From the NCBI RefSeq assembly GCF_041378895.1, contig NZ_CP144212.1, positions 2,961,501-3,025,500 on the forward strand: a stretch of DNA of 64,000 nt, written 5' to 3'. Source of the stretch: Dechloromonas sp. ZY10. GTDB taxonomy: Bacteria > Pseudomonadota > Gammaproteobacteria > Burkholderiales > Rhodocyclaceae. Below are positions 50,541-59,247 of the stretch, piece by piece (position 1 is the first letter of the stretch; every line of letters starts with the position of its first letter). The translations under genes were made by a program, and so were the position numbers. Under the pieces are notes generated by a model, which saw only the letters and a list, made by a program, of their open reading frames with translations, was not told the origin of the DNA and made no database searches.

Positions 50541-53003
50541 TCAGAAGGCGTAGCGGAAGCCGATCCAGGCGGTGCGCGGCGCGCCCGGGGCCTGGAAGCT
50601 GCTGTGGAGCAAGGTGGTGTTGTCGCCGCTGGCGGCGAAGGGGCGGGCAATGAAACTGCCGTTGGCGGTGAGCGCGGTGGCGCCAAGTTGCGCGGCGCTG
50701 GCATAGCGCCGGTCGAACAGGTTGTAAACCGAGGCGAACACGGTCAACGCCGGGCTTGGGCGATATTTGGCGCCAAGGTCGAAGAGCGCGTGTCCCGGCA
50801 CCCGGCCGCTACCCAGGTAGCGGACGCCGTCGGCCTGGTGCAAGCCGTTTTCGTTGCCGCGCGCCAGGCTGTCGGACACCGCCAGCATCCCCAGACTGAG
50901 CGCCAGCTGCCCGCTGGCCTGCCACTCGGCGCGCAGGCGCAACTGGTTGCGCGGGCTGAGCGGCATCCGGTTGCCGGGGCGGATCGCGATGTTGCCGTTG
51001 GCGTCCTGGCTGCTGTTGGCGGCGCCATTGACCGTCTCGGCACTTTCGAAGGTGGCGTCGAGATAGGTGTAGTCGGCGCTCAGGCGGACGCTGCCGAGCT
51101 GCGCGCTGGCGCCGAGTTCGGCGCCCTGGCGGCGGGTCTCGCCGAAGTTGCGGAAGTAGCCGAAGCCGTTGGCCTGGCCGGCGACGAACAGGATGTCGTC
51201 CCGGTTGTCGGCGCGGAACACCCCGGCGTGCCAGCGGTACTGGCTGTTGCCGCCGCGCAGCCCGGCTTCCCAAGTTCGCGTCACCACCTGCTTGAGCGGC
51301 GGGTCGCCGGCCATCGCGTTGGGCAGCTTGCAGGGGTTAGCCGGGTCGGCGCAGCCAAGTTCGACTGCCGTCGGCGTGCGGCTGCCCTCGTTGTAGCCGG
51401 CGTACAGCGTCAATGTCGGCAGCGCTGCGTAAGCCAGACCCAGCGCCGGGTTGAAACGGCTGAAACGGTGGTCGCCGTCGAGCGAACCGCGCTGGCCGCC
51501 GGGGGTGATCTGGTCGCGGTTGCGTACCGTGGTGCTGTTGAAACGGCCGGAGACGGTCAGGTGCAGGCGCTCGAACAGGCTCAGCGTATCGGTCGCGTAC
51601 ACGCTCCAGGTCTGGGTCCGACCGCGTAGGTCAACACGGCTGTCGATCGGCTGGCCGTCGTCGCCGGTATAGCTGCCGTCGGCGTAGGCAGCGACCGGGA
51701 CGATGCTGCGGTCCGGGTTGAGGTAGCCGAACTGCGCGGATTGAGTGAAGTGCATCCGGCTGCTGTCGTAACCCGCGCCCAGCGTCCATTGGTTGCGCTG
51801 GCCGGCGATTTCGCCAAGGCGGGTCAGCTGGCCGCTCCAGCCGTAGTTTTCCTGGGTGGTCTGGCTGCGGTTGATCAGGCCGTTGCACTTCTCGGCCGGC
51901 TCGTCGGCGAGCAGCACGTTGGCCAGACAGCGCCAGTAGGGAAAGGGGGTATTGGCGGCGCTCGCGCCGCTGGTCGGAAAGCCGCGGTAACCGGCCGCAG
52001 CGAGCGCCGTGCGCTCGGCGGCGCTCGGCTGATACACCGACTGGTCGAGCGAGTCTTCGTTGATGTCGCCGTTGTAAGTCGTGGTCCGCACCCGCCGGTA
52101 ATAGAGGTTGCCGGCGAGCAAGGTGTCGGCGTTCACGCTGTGCTTGCCTTCGAGGTTGAGGAACAGCGAGCGGTTGCGGGTTTCGTCGGGCTTCGAATAG
52201 ACGCTGCGCCAGTCGCGGTCGAGCTGGCGGACATCCTGCAGGCCATTGCCGGTCAGCATCGTGCGAGCCAGCGCGACGGTCAGCGCCAGATCGGTGGCGC
52301 CGCCCTGCCAGCCGAGCTTGCCGAACAGCTGACCGAGGCGGCTCGGCGAATCGTCGCGCCAGCCGCCGTCATGCGTCGTGTTGCCGGTGACGAACCAGTG
52401 CAGGCCTTGCGCGTTGCGCCCGCCATGCTCCAGCGTCAGCATCTGGCGCCCGTAGCTGCCAAGCCCGAGCTCGACCGCCGAACCGGCATGGCTCAGGCCG
52501 CTCTTGGTGTGCACCGCCAGCGCGCCGCCGAGCGTATTCAGGCCATAGACCGGATTGGAGCCAGGCATCAGGTCGATCCCGGCAATCGCCGAACGCGGAA
52601 TCAGGTCCCAGCTGACGACATCGCCGAAGGGCTGGTTGAGGCGCACCCCGTCCATGTACAGCGACAAACCCTGCGGCGTGCCGAGCAGCGGTGAGGCGGT
52701 AAAGCCGCGATAGCTGAGATCCGCCTGCCAGGGGTTGCCCTGGATGTCGTTGAGAAAAACGCCGCCGAGCTGCTGCTGGAGCAGGTCGGCAAGACTGCCG
52801 CCAGGGCGGGCCGCCAACGCCTCCGCCCCCAGCCGCTGCACCGGCGCCGGGATCGCATCGCGCGGCAGGCCGAGTCCGGGCAAGGGGGTGGCGCCCATCA
52901 CCTCGACCGGGTTGAGCGTCAGGGCCGGCTCGGCGGCCAGGGCGGTGCAGGCCAGCGCGGTCAGCCAGGCCAGACGGCGCGGATGGGGAATTTGTCTCTT
53001 CAT
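50541..53003 (-). CDS. TonB-dependent receptor, quinoprotein-operon receptor 1
   Basis: 820 residues. Signal peptide, TonB-box region (LTLNPVEVMGATPLPG), plug (SLADLLQQQLGGVFLNDIQGNPWQ is the family's start, DGVRLNQPFGDVV, IDLMPGSNPVYGLNTLGGAL), long barrel ending in Phe (GFRYAF). Two Cys pairs lie in predicted extracellular loops (RCLANVLLADEPAEKC and GCADPANPCKLP). Overlaps tonB by 4 bases. Distinct in sequence from the neighbouring receptor, so not a recent duplication. Confidence 0.88.
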   Translation of the reverse strand: MKRQIPHPRRLAWLTALACTALAAEPALTLNPVEVMGATPLPGLGLPRDAIPAPVQRLGAEALAARPGGSLADLLQQQLGGVFLNDIQGNPWQADLSYRGFTASPLLGTPQGLSLYMDGVRLNQPFGDVVSWDLIPRSAIAGIDLMPGSNPVYGLNTLGGALAVHTKSGLSHAGSAVELGLGSYGRQMLTLEHGGRNAQGLHWFVTGNTTHDGGWRDDSPSRLGQLFGKLGWQGGATDLALTVALARTMLTGNGLQDVRQLDRDWRSVYSKPDETRNRSLFLNLEGKHSVNADTLLAGNLYYRRVRTTTYNGDINEDSLDQSVYQPSAAERTALAAAGYRGFPTSGASAANTPFPYWRCLANVLLADEPAEKCNGLINRSQTTQENYGWSGQLTRLGEIAGQRNQWTLGAGYDSSRMHFTQSAQFGYLNPDRSIVPVAAYADGSYTGDDGQPIDSRVDLRGRTQTWSVYATDTLSLFERLHLTVSGRFNSTTVRNRDQITPGGQRGSLDGDHRFSRFNPALGLAYAALPTLTLYAGYNEGSRTPTAVELGCADPANPCKLPNAMAGDPPLKQVVTRTWEAGLRGGNSQYRWHAGVFRADNRDDILFVAGQANGFGYFRNFGETRRQGAELGASAQLGSVRLSADYTYLDATFESAETVNGAANSSQDANGNIAIRPGNRMPLSPRNQLRLRAEWQASGQLALSLGMLAVSDSLARGNENGLHQADGVRYLGSGRVPGHALFDLGAKYRPSPALTVFASVYNLFDRRYASAAQLGATALTANGSFIARPFAASGDNTTLLHSSFQAPGAPRTAWIGFRYAF

Positions 53004-53806
53004 GTCGTTTTTCTCAGCTTGTAATGAATCGGAATCACCACCTGCAATTCGCCGCCTTCCCAGCGCTCGGGCAGCGGCGGAAAGTCGCCGTGGTCAGCCA
53101 GCCGGGCCAGCGCATGCTGGTCGAGCACCTCGAAGCCGCTGGAACGGTCGAGCTGCACTGCCAGCAGGTTGCCCTTGCGCGCAATCCGCAGGCGCAAGCG
53201 CACCTCGCCCTCCCAGCCGCGCAAGGCGGCCAGCCGGGGGTAGTCGCGCGGCGCCGAAACCAGCGCCTGCAACTGCCGGCGATAGGCATCGAGCAAGGCC
53301 TCGCCGGCGCCAGCAAGCACCGGGCCGGGCAGCGGCGGATTGACCGCTTCCGCTGCCGGTGCCAACGGAGCCGGGGCAAGGGCGGTGAGCACTGGCCCGC
53401 TGCTGGCGCTGATGGCATTCGCCACATTCGGCGCCGGGAGGCTGGCCGCTGCCGGCAAGGCGGCGGACGCTGTCGGCCGGGCCTCGGCGCGGCGGCTCAG
53501 CAGCGCAGGCGCCGGCCGGATCAGCGGAGCAGCGGCCACCAGCGCTGGCGGCGCAGCCGGCCGGCGCGGCAGCGGGGCCGCAGCGCGCTGCCGGGTGGGT
53601 GGCAACTGCTGAGCAGTCGTGGTGGCCGACGGCCGGGCGAGTACCGCCACCAGCGACCGGTGCTGGCTGGCACCGCGCTCGCCAGCGGCCACCGCCAGCG
53701 CCCCCGGCCGCTGCCGGAGATCGGGCAGGCCTAGGAGCAACAGGCCGTGCAGCCCGAGCGAGAGCAGCAAAATGCAGCTAAAACGGCGGTCGACCGTGTT
53801 TGGCAT
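53000..53806 (-). CDS. tonB: TonB family energy transducer
   Basis: 268 residues. Short cytoplasmic N-terminus, one membrane helix (CILLLSLGLHGLLLLGL), a long Ala/Pro-rich periplasmic linker (about 50-175), and a C-terminal TonB domain (LQALVSAPRDYPRLAALRGWEGEVRLRL, GNLLAVQLDRSSGFEVLDQHAL). No exbB or exbD adjoin. A dedicated TonB in the receptor operon suggests these receptors need a specific partner. The ATG at 53806 overlaps the metallohydrolase stop by 1 base (TGATG). Confidence 0.87.
   Translation of the reverse strand: MPNTVDRRFSCILLLSLGLHGLLLLGLPDLRQRPGALAVAAGERGASQHRSLVAVLARPSATTTAQQLPPTRQRAAAPLPRRPAAPPALVAAAPLIRPAPALLSRRAEARPTASAALPAAASLPAPNVANAISASSGPVLTALAPAPLAPAAEAVNPPLPGPVLAGAGEALLDAYRRQLQALVSAPRDYPRLAALRGWEGEVRLRLRIARKGNLLAVQLDRSSGFEVLDQHALARLADHGDFPPLPERWEGGELQVVIPIHYKLRKTT
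53788..53798. repeat. Stem-loop repeat arm at the tonB start
   Basis: GGTCGACCGTG on the + strand, encoding part of NTVDRR at the tonB N-terminus. A one-armed copy or chance match; core TAAAACGG is partly conserved. Confidence 0.4.
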
Positions 53807-54783
53807 CAAGGTTTCTCCGCCAGCACCCGCGCCTCGATGGCCGGGAACCAGTGTTCGACCGAGCGCCGGTATTCGCGCTGCGCCAGCGGCAAGCGCGCCA
53901 GTTCCGGCGGCAGCGGCCGCTGCAGCACTTCGCTCATGTCCAGCCCGGCGCGGGCATCGGCTTCCAGCTGCGCGGCCAGCCAGCGCAGCCAGGCGCGGGT
54001 CTGCAGAATCGGCGCCGCATCGGCGCTGACCGGGCCGTGTCCCGGCACCAGCCGGGTAAAGCCGGGGGCATGGGTCAGCGCCTGCAGCGTATCGAGCGCC
54101 GCCAGCCAGGCGCTGATCTCGGCATGCGGCGTGGTCGGCGCCCGTTCATGGAAAACCAGGTCGCCGGCAAAGATCACGCCGCTGGCGCGGTCGATCACCA
54201 CCAGATCGGCATCGGTATGCCCGGCCAGCGCCCGCAGTTCCAGCGTGCGCCCGGCAACCTCCAGCGTCCCGGCAGCGAGATCGCGGTTGGGCGTCTGCAC
54301 CTCGGTCCCTTTCAGCCAGTCGCCGCTGAGGCGGTACAAGTTTTCGGCGAAGGCATTGCCCTCGGCGGCGATGCCCTGGCGGGTCGCCGGCAAGGCGGCA
54401 ATCGGCAGATCGGCAAAGGCCTGATTGCCGAGGAAATGGTCGGGGTGGTGATGGGTATTGAGCAGCAGTACCGGCGGCAGCGGTGTCACCCGGCGGATCG
54501 CAGCGCGCAGTTGCTCGCCGTAGCGGCGCGACGGGCCACTGTCGATCACGATCACCCCGTCGCGGCCGACAATGAAGCCGATATTGACGATGTTGCCGCC
54601 GTTGCGGGTATCGAAATCCTCGCTGGCACCCGCCAGCACATAGACATCGGAGGCGATTTGCTGCGGCTGCAGGCGGTAATCGAAGGCCTCGGCCAGCGCT
54701 GCCGGCAGGCTGGCGCTGCCGAGCAGCAGCGCGGCCAGCAGGCGGCAGAGCAGTTCGTGGCAGAAAAACTGGCGACAGCTCAT
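53806..54783 (-). CDS. Quinoprotein-relay metallohydrolase (beta-lactamase fold)
   Basis: 325 residues. Signal peptide (LLAALLLGSASLPAALA). Metallo-beta-lactamase fold with the zinc motif LNTHHHPDHFLGN, later GHTDADLV, FAGDLVFH and LVPGHGPVS. With the SoxYZ-like gene just upstream (4-base overlap), it matches the paired proteins found next to PQQ alcohol dehydrogenases and named quinoprotein relay system zinc metallohydrolases. The biochemical role is not established; a thioester or thiol-relay function is supposed. Confidence 0.85.
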   Translation of the reverse strand: MSCRQFFCHELLCRLLAALLLGSASLPAALAEAFDYRLQPQQIASDVYVLAGASEDFDTRNGGNIVNIGFIVGRDGVIVIDSGPSRRYGEQLRAAIRRVTPLPPVLLLNTHHHPDHFLGNQAFADLPIAALPATRQGIAAEGNAFAENLYRLSGDWLKGTEVQTPNRDLAAGTLEVAGRTLELRALAGHTDADLVVIDRASGVIFAGDLVFHERAPTTPHAEISAWLAALDTLQALTHAPGFTRLVPGHGPVSADAAPILQTRAWLRWLAAQLEADARAGLDMSEVLQRPLPPELARLPLAQREYRRSVEHWFPAIEARVLAEKP

Positions 54784-55604
54784 GGCGCGATCCGGGTGCT
54801 GAACTGGTTGCCGTTGTTGTCGCGGCCGCTGGCCTCGACCGCCCCGTGGCCGAGGCCGCCGAGGGTGAACACCGGGTTTTCCGCGACCGGCTCGGCCGGC
54901 TGCACGCGCAGCAGGCGCTGGCCGGCCGCGTCGCGCAGGGTGATTTCTTCCAGGAAAAAGGCCGGAATGCCGGCGACCAGCCCGGTATCCATCGGGTGCA
55001 CGATCTTCAGCCGCAGACGGCCGGCGTTAGGGCCGGTGGACCATTGGCGCGCCGCCACCTGGTTGAGCTGCGCCTGCCACAGCGGCGAACCGGAGCCGAG
55101 CGACGGCGTGGTGCAGCCGCCGCCGGCGGTATTCACCCAGCTGCCGCCGACGTGCCAGACACCATCGCGGGTCCGGGCAGCGGCGCGCACCGGCGTCGAT
55201 TGCTGCAGCTTGATGCGAAAACCGAGGCTGGCCGGAACCGCCTCCGGGTAGAAACGCAGGATTTCGACAATCGGGTTGAAGTCGGCGAAGACGATCACCT
55301 CCTCGACCCCGGCCAGTGCCGAGGCATCGACGCTGATCGGCACCTGCAGCGGGTTTTCCGCCAGTTCCGGGGCGCTGACCTTGACCTGCGGATCGAAGAC
55401 GAACGGGGCATTGCCGATGAACTGGCGCTGCATCTCGCCCCAGCGTGCCGAAGCCAACGGATCGCCACGATTGGCCATTGCAGCCGCCGGCGCCAGAGCG
55501 CCACGCTCGGTCCCGATCACGGTGCCGCTAGTCAGCGGCAGCAGCAGGGTGCAGGCCAGCGCCCACACCACCGCCCGCCAGGGCAGATGGATGCCTGTTG
55601 TCAT
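54780..55604 (-). CDS. Quinoprotein-associated SoxYZ-like carrier
   Basis: 274 residues with a signal peptide (VVWALACTLLLPLTSGTVIG). A SoxY-like half (EMQRQFIGNAPFVFDPQVKVSAP...) contains a single Cys in NTAGGGCTTPSLG, at the place of the carrier Cys, followed by a SoxZ-like half (RLRLKIVHPMDTG, FFLEEITLRDAAG). Fused SoxYZ-like proteins of this kind accompany PQQ alcohol dehydrogenases and carry unknown intermediates on the Cys. First gene of the six-gene operon; divergent from the lanthanide-type dehydrogenase, and preceded by a consensus sigma54 promoter. Confidence 0.87.
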   Translation of the reverse strand: MTTGIHLPWRAVVWALACTLLLPLTSGTVIGTERGALAPAAAMANRGDPLASARWGEMQRQFIGNAPFVFDPQVKVSAPELAENPLQVPISVDASALAGVEEVIVFADFNPIVEILRFYPEAVPASLGFRIKLQQSTPVRAAARTRDGVWHVGGSWVNTAGGGCTTPSLGSGSPLWQAQLNQVAARQWSTGPNAGRLRLKIVHPMDTGLVAGIPAFFLEEITLRDAAGQRLLRVQPAEPVAENPVFTLGGLGHGAVEASGRDNNGNQFSTRIAP

Positions 55605-55653
55605 GCTTGTCTCTCTCCGGTGTCCCTCGATGCGGGGAATCTGGACGAGAGGT

Positions 55654-55669
55654 TGCAAAGCCTGTGCCA
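55654..55669 (-). promoter_or_regulatory. Sigma54 promoter of the SoxYZ/TonB operon
   Basis: Minus strand TGGCAC-AGGCT-TTGCA: exact consensus at -24 and -12, GG and GC 10 bases apart. The transcript would begin about 40 bases before the SoxYZ-like ATG. Confidence 0.8.
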
Positions 55670-55768
55670 CGTCCGGCACAAACCCGGCCAAGCCTTGCCG
55701 GAGTGGGCTTAGCCGGGTTTGCGCTGGCGCCGGAGGATGCCCGACAGCCGCACATTGCTCCACATTTG

Positions 55769-55791
55769 AACAGCTGTTGCTCAACGCAGCA
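55769..55791. promoter_or_regulatory. Possible activator site between the divergent promoters
   Basis: AACAGCTGTT (55769-55778, perfect palindrome) overlaps the inverted repeat TGTTGC-TCAAC-GCAGCA (55775-55791). The centre is about 135-140 bases from both predicted transcript starts, a normal distance for sigma54 activators. Confidence 0.4.
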
Positions 55792-55890
55792 GCGAACTGT
55801 ATCGCCGCCGCTGCCCATGCGGCGGCCCCCAACGGGACGATCCCTCGCAATCCCATGCCCAGCAAGGGATTGCCAACATTGACCGGACGA

Positions 55891-55906
55891 TGGCACAGGG
55901 TTTGCA
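55891..55906 (+). promoter_or_regulatory. Sigma54 promoter of the lanthanide-type dehydrogenase
   Basis: TGGCAC-AGGGT-TTGCA: exact consensus with GG-N10-GC spacing. Almost identical to the opposing promoter at 55654-55669. The predicted transcript starts near 55917, about 87 bases before the ATG. Confidence 0.8.
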
Positions 55907-56003
55907 GCCTGCCCTTCGCCTTTCGCCGTGGGTCCCCAGCTCACCCGGAAGCCCGCGCAGGCGGCACCCCGCCGCCGGTATCGCACAAAACAGGAGACAT
56001 TCC

Positions 56004-57782
56004 ATGCACAACACCCATCCCCTTCGCCGCTCGCTGCTGGCCACGGCCCTGGCTGCCGCCCTGCTCGCCGCGCCGGCCGCGCAGGCCGGCGTTACCGATG
56101 CCGACATCGTCAATGACGCCAAAACCAACGGCGACGTCGTCAGCTTTGGTCTCGGCACCCAGGGCCAGCGCTTCAGCCCGATGACCCAGATCAACACCAA
56201 GACGGTCAAGAACCTGGTCCCGGCCTGGTCGATGTCCTTCGGCGGCGAGAAACAGCGCGGCCAGGAATCGCAGCCGGTGATCCACAACGGCAAGATGTTC
56301 GTCACCGCCTCGTATTCGCGGCTGTTCGCCATCGACGCCAAAAGCGGCAAAAAACTGTGGAAGTACGAGCACCGCCTGCCTGACGGGATCATGCCCTGCT
56401 GCGACGTGATCAACCGGGGCGCCGCGCTCTACGGCGACCTGGTCATCTTCGGCACCCTCGATGCCCAGCTGGTCGCGCTCAACCAGAACACCGGCAAGGT
56501 CGTCTGGAAGGAAAAGGTCGGCGATTACGCGGCCGGCTACTCGCTGACCGCCGCCCCGATCATCGCCAAGGGCAAGCTGATTACCGGTGTCTCTGGCGGC
56601 GAGTTCGGCATCGTCGGCCGCGTCGATGCCCGCGACCCGCTGACCGGCAAGCTGGTCTGGACCCGCCCGACCGTCGAAGGCCACATGGGCTACATCGTCC
56701 AGAATGGCGAGAAGGTGGAGAACGGCATTTCCGGCACCACCAACGCCACCTGGCCGGGCGACCTGTGGCAGACCGGCGGCGCGGCGACCTGGAACGGCGC
56801 CACCTACGACCCGGAAACCAACCTGATCTTCGCCGGCACCGGCAACCCGGCCCCGTGGAACAGCCACCTCCGCCCCGGCGACAACCTGTTCTCGTCCTCC
56901 ACCGTGGCCATCGACGCCGACAGCGGCAAGATCGTCTGGCACTACCAGAACACCCCGCACGACGGCTGGGACTTTGACGGCGTCAATGAATTCGTCTCCT
57001 TCGACTACAAGGACCCGCAGACCGGCAAGCTGATCAAGGCTGGCGGCAAGGCCGACCGTAACGGCTTTTTCTTCGTCAATGACCGGACCAACGGCAAGCT
57101 GCTGGGCGCTTATCCCTTCCTCAAGAAGATCACCTGGGCCACCGGCTACGACATGAGCACCGGCCGCCCGATCTACACCCCGGACGGCCGCCCGGGCAAC
57201 CCGGCAGATGAAGGCGATGGCAAGAAGGGCAAGGTCGTCTTCTCGGCGCCCTCCTTCCTCGGCGGCAAGAACCAGCAGCAGATGGCCTACAGCCCGCAGA
57301 CCGGTCTTTTCTACATCCCGGCCAACGAATGGGCGATGGACATCTGGAACGAGCCGGTGGCCTACAAGAAGGGCGCTGCCTACCTCGGCGCCGGCTTCAC
57401 GATCAAGCCCCTGAATGATGACCACATCGGCGTGCTGCGCGCGCTCGACCCGGCCAGCGGCAAGATCGTCTGGGAAAACAAGAACTACGCCCCGCTCTGG
57501 GGCGGCGTGCTGACCACCGCCGGCGGCCTGGTCTTCTACGGCACCCCGGAAGGCTACCTCAAGGGCGTGGACGCCAAGACCGGCAAGGAACTGTGGTCCT
57601 TCCAGACCGGTACCGGCATCGTCGCACCGCCGGTCACCTGGGAACAGGACGGCGAGCAGATGATCGCCGTCGTCACTGGCTGGGGCGGCGCCGTGCCGCT
57701 GTGGGGCGGCGACGTCGCCAAGCGCGTGAACTACCTCGAACAAGGCGGTTCGGTCTGGGTCTTCAAGCTGCACAAGAGCTAA
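56004..57782 (+). CDS. PQQ alcohol dehydrogenase, lanthanide-dependent type
   Basis: 592 residues with a Sec signal ([18 protein letters not shown]). Periplasmic quinoprotein of the eight-bladed propeller family (PedH/XoxF/ExaA). Vicinal Cys132-Cys133 ([10 protein letters not shown]) form the disulfide over PQQ. Predicted metal and catalytic residues: Glu200 (GGEFG), Asn281 (GTGNPAPWN), catalytic Asp323 and extra Asp325 in GWDFDGVN. The second Asp of D-x-D coordinates a lanthanide in XoxF and PedH; calcium enzymes have Ala or Ser. No fused cytochrome domain, so electrons should pass to a separate cytochrome c. An AGGAG site is close to the ATG at 56004. Single gene closed by a strong terminator. 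Confidence 0.93.
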   Translation: MHNTHPLRRSLLATALAAALLAAPAAQAGVTDADIVNDAKTNGDVVSFGLGTQGQRFSPMTQINTKTVKNLVPAWSMSFGGEKQRGQESQPVIHNGKMFVTASYSRLFAIDAKSGKKLWKYEHRLPDGIMPCCDVINRGAALYGDLVIFGTLDAQLVALNQNTGKVVWKEKVGDYAAGYSLTAAPIIAKGKLITGVSGGEFGIVGRVDARDPLTGKLVWTRPTVEGHMGYIVQNGEKVENGISGTTNATWPGDLWQTGGAATWNGATYDPETNLIFAGTGNPAPWNSHLRPGDNLFSSSTVAIDADSGKIVWHYQNTPHDGWDFDGVNEFVSFDYKDPQTGKLIKAGGKADRNGFFFVNDRTNGKLLGAYPFLKKITWATGYDMSTGRPIYTPDGRPGNPADEGDGKKGKVVFSAPSFLGGKNQQQMAYSPQTGLFYIPANEWAMDIWNEPVAYKKGAAYLGAGFTIKPLNDDHIGVLRALDPASGKIVWENKNYAPLWGGVLTTAGGLVFYGTPEGYLKGVDAKTGKELWSFQTGTGIVAPPVTWEQDGEQMIAVVTGWGGAVPLWGGDVAKRVNYLEQGGSVWVFKLHKS

Positions 57783-57822
57783 CCCTGCTCTCCCCGGGGC
57801 GGCCTCCCTCCGCCCCTTTTGC

Positions 57823-57858
57823 ACGGCCCCCTGCTCCGGCAGCGGGGCCGTTTTTTTT
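57823..57858 (+). terminator. Strong terminator after the lanthanide-type dehydrogenase
   Basis: ACGGCCCC / GGGGCCGT stem extended by CTGC / GCAG, loop TCCG, followed by eight T. Confidence 0.92.
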
Positions 57859-57998
57859 CGGACCAAACGCGAAATGGGTAGAGCCAAGCGCAGCGGCAAG
57901 ATGCCTCCGAAGGTGTATGCTCCCGGACTTTTTGGCCAACTGGCAGCGGCTCGCTACCGAGCAAGCCGCCTGCATCGCCCACAACTCGGTAATCACCC

Positions 57999-58724
57999 AT
58001 GTCTTTCCTGAAACGCTCCTTCCTGATGGCCACCCTGGCGGCGATGCTGGTGACGGTGGCGCCCGCCGTGCAGGCATGGTCGGCGCCGGCGGCTTGTTTG
58101 CTGGTCGGGCTGGTTGATTTGCAGCGTTTGCCCGACGGTTCACTGACCGATAACCCCGCAGCAGCGGATCAAGAGCGTTACCAGCAACTGGCCCGCGAGG
58201 CACGGGCGCGAATTGCGGCGACGTTTGGTTCGACCAGCGCCCAGCCGATTCTGGTGTTTTTCAGCCGTCCGGAGGGTTTCGGGCCGTTCCGGCTCAATCC
58301 TTACGGCAGTACGCCTTTCATCGGCAGCCGCGCTTGCGTGCTGGTCGGCCCGCAGGGGCAGAACGTCGATGTCCTCGCCCACGAACTGATGCATGCCGAG
58401 CTTCATCATCGCGTCGGCTACCTGCAACGCTTCCTTGAAGTGCCGGCCTGGTTTGACGAAGGGGTGGCGATGCAAGTCGATTACCGTCCGCGCTACGCAC
58501 GGCCACTGGAGGCTACGCCCGGCGAACCCGTGCGCAGCCTGAGCAGTTTTTCGGCATTTTTCAGCGGTGACGAACAGCGCATCGTGCGCAATTACACCGC
58601 CGCCAGGCGGGTGGTTGCGGGCTGGCTGGAGAAGGTCGGCACCGCATCGCTGTACGCGCATCTCGAACGCCTGAGAAACGGCGAGTCGTTTGCCCAGGTG
58701 ATTGGAGCGCTGGCCGGGGAATAA
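57999..58724 (+). CDS. Secreted HExxH metallopeptidase-like protein
   Basis: 241 residues with a signal peptide (LAAMLVTVAPAVQA). Zinc-peptidase motif AHELMHAELHHR, followed 20 residues later by EVPAWFDEGVAMQV, the pattern of peptidase-MA/gluzincin-like proteins in which the second-motif Glu is the third ligand. Periplasmic or secreted. Substrate unknown. It lies between the two dehydrogenase genes but has its own upstream gap of 140 bases after the terminator. Confidence 0.8.
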   Translation: MSFLKRSFLMATLAAMLVTVAPAVQAWSAPAACLLVGLVDLQRLPDGSLTDNPAAADQERYQQLAREARARIAATFGSTSAQPILVFFSRPEGFGPFRLNPYGSTPFIGSRACVLVGPQGQNVDVLAHELMHAELHHRVGYLQRFLEVPAWFDEGVAMQVDYRPRYARPLEATPGEPVRSLSSFSAFFSGDEQRIVRNYTAARRVVAGWLEKVGTASLYAHLERLRNGESFAQVIGALAGE

Positions 58725-58842
58725 GACGCGCACCGGGCCGCAGTAGCGGTCCGGTTTCCGCTATCCTTGATTCTCCGAGCGCTGGCGTCCGGCAACCCGG
58801 CACACACCATCGCACAAAACAACGCCCCAGCCCAGAACCCGA

Positions 58843-59157
58843 ATGCCCTACCGCCTCCTCGCCGCGCTGGCATGTACCGCCTTTTCCTGGCTGGCGCTGG
58901 CCGCCAGCTGGCGCTCGCAGGCACCGCTGTGGCTGGCGGCATGGGCACTGTATGCGCTGATTCTCGGGTTCTGGATCAAGGACAATCACGCGCCGAAGCC
59001 GCTGCTGCTGCTTGGCACACTGCTCGGCGGACTGTCGGTGCTGACCTCGCCCTTCTTGCTTGCATTGCTCTGGGCCTTGCCGGCGATTGCGCTGATGCTG
59101 CATGTGCTCCGCTGTTCGTGGCGGACACCGGCCACAAGCCAAGGCGGGCAGCACTGA
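58843..59157 (+). CDS. Small integral membrane protein
   Basis: 104 residues with three hydrophobic segments (LLAALACTAFSWLALAA; LWLAAWALYALILGFWI; LLLLGTLLGGLSVLTSPFLLALLWALPAIAL). No recognised family. Converges with pedF. Confidence 0.65.
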   Translation: MPYRLLAALACTAFSWLALAASWRSQAPLWLAAWALYALILGFWIKDNHAPKPLLLLGTLLGGLSVLTSPFLLALLWALPAIALMLHVLRCSWRTPATSQGGQH

Positions 59158-59182
59158 TTGAACGCCGCCCGCACGGCAAGCA

Positions 59183-59226
59183 CACGGTCAACGGCTAAAA
59201 ATTCGATTTTTCAGCGGTTGACCGTG
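59183..59226. repeat. Stem-loop repeat, complete copy
   Basis: CACGGTCAAC (59183-59192) / GTTGACCGTG (59217-59226), perfect 10-base arms, with a core GCTAAAAAT / ATTTTTCAGC that is also nearly complementary. The whole 44 bases is close to a palindrome. It lies between converging genes. The arms have GTCAAC/GTTGAC in place of GTCGAC, changed together on both sides. Confidence 0.85.
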
Positions 59227-59247
59227 CGTGAGACCCGCACCGCAACG

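Larger units (their letters stand above)
55605..56003. other. Shared regulatory region of two divergent units
   Basis: 399 bases with no gene, between the SoxYZ-like operon and the lanthanide-type dehydrogenase. It contains opposing sigma54 promoters (55654-55669 minus, 55891-55906 plus) and a central inverted repeat (55775-55791). Confidence 0.7.

Noticed and set aside
48343..50553. Open frame of 736 codons antisense to a TonB-dependent receptor
   Set aside because: Shadow frame produced by high GC at third positions; low-complexity Ala/Gly/Val/Arg composition, no motifs, and the opposite strand has a complete receptor.
55941..57899. Open frame of 652 codons antisense to the lanthanide-type dehydrogenase
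   Set aside because: Shadow of a well-supported gene; composition biased and no domain.
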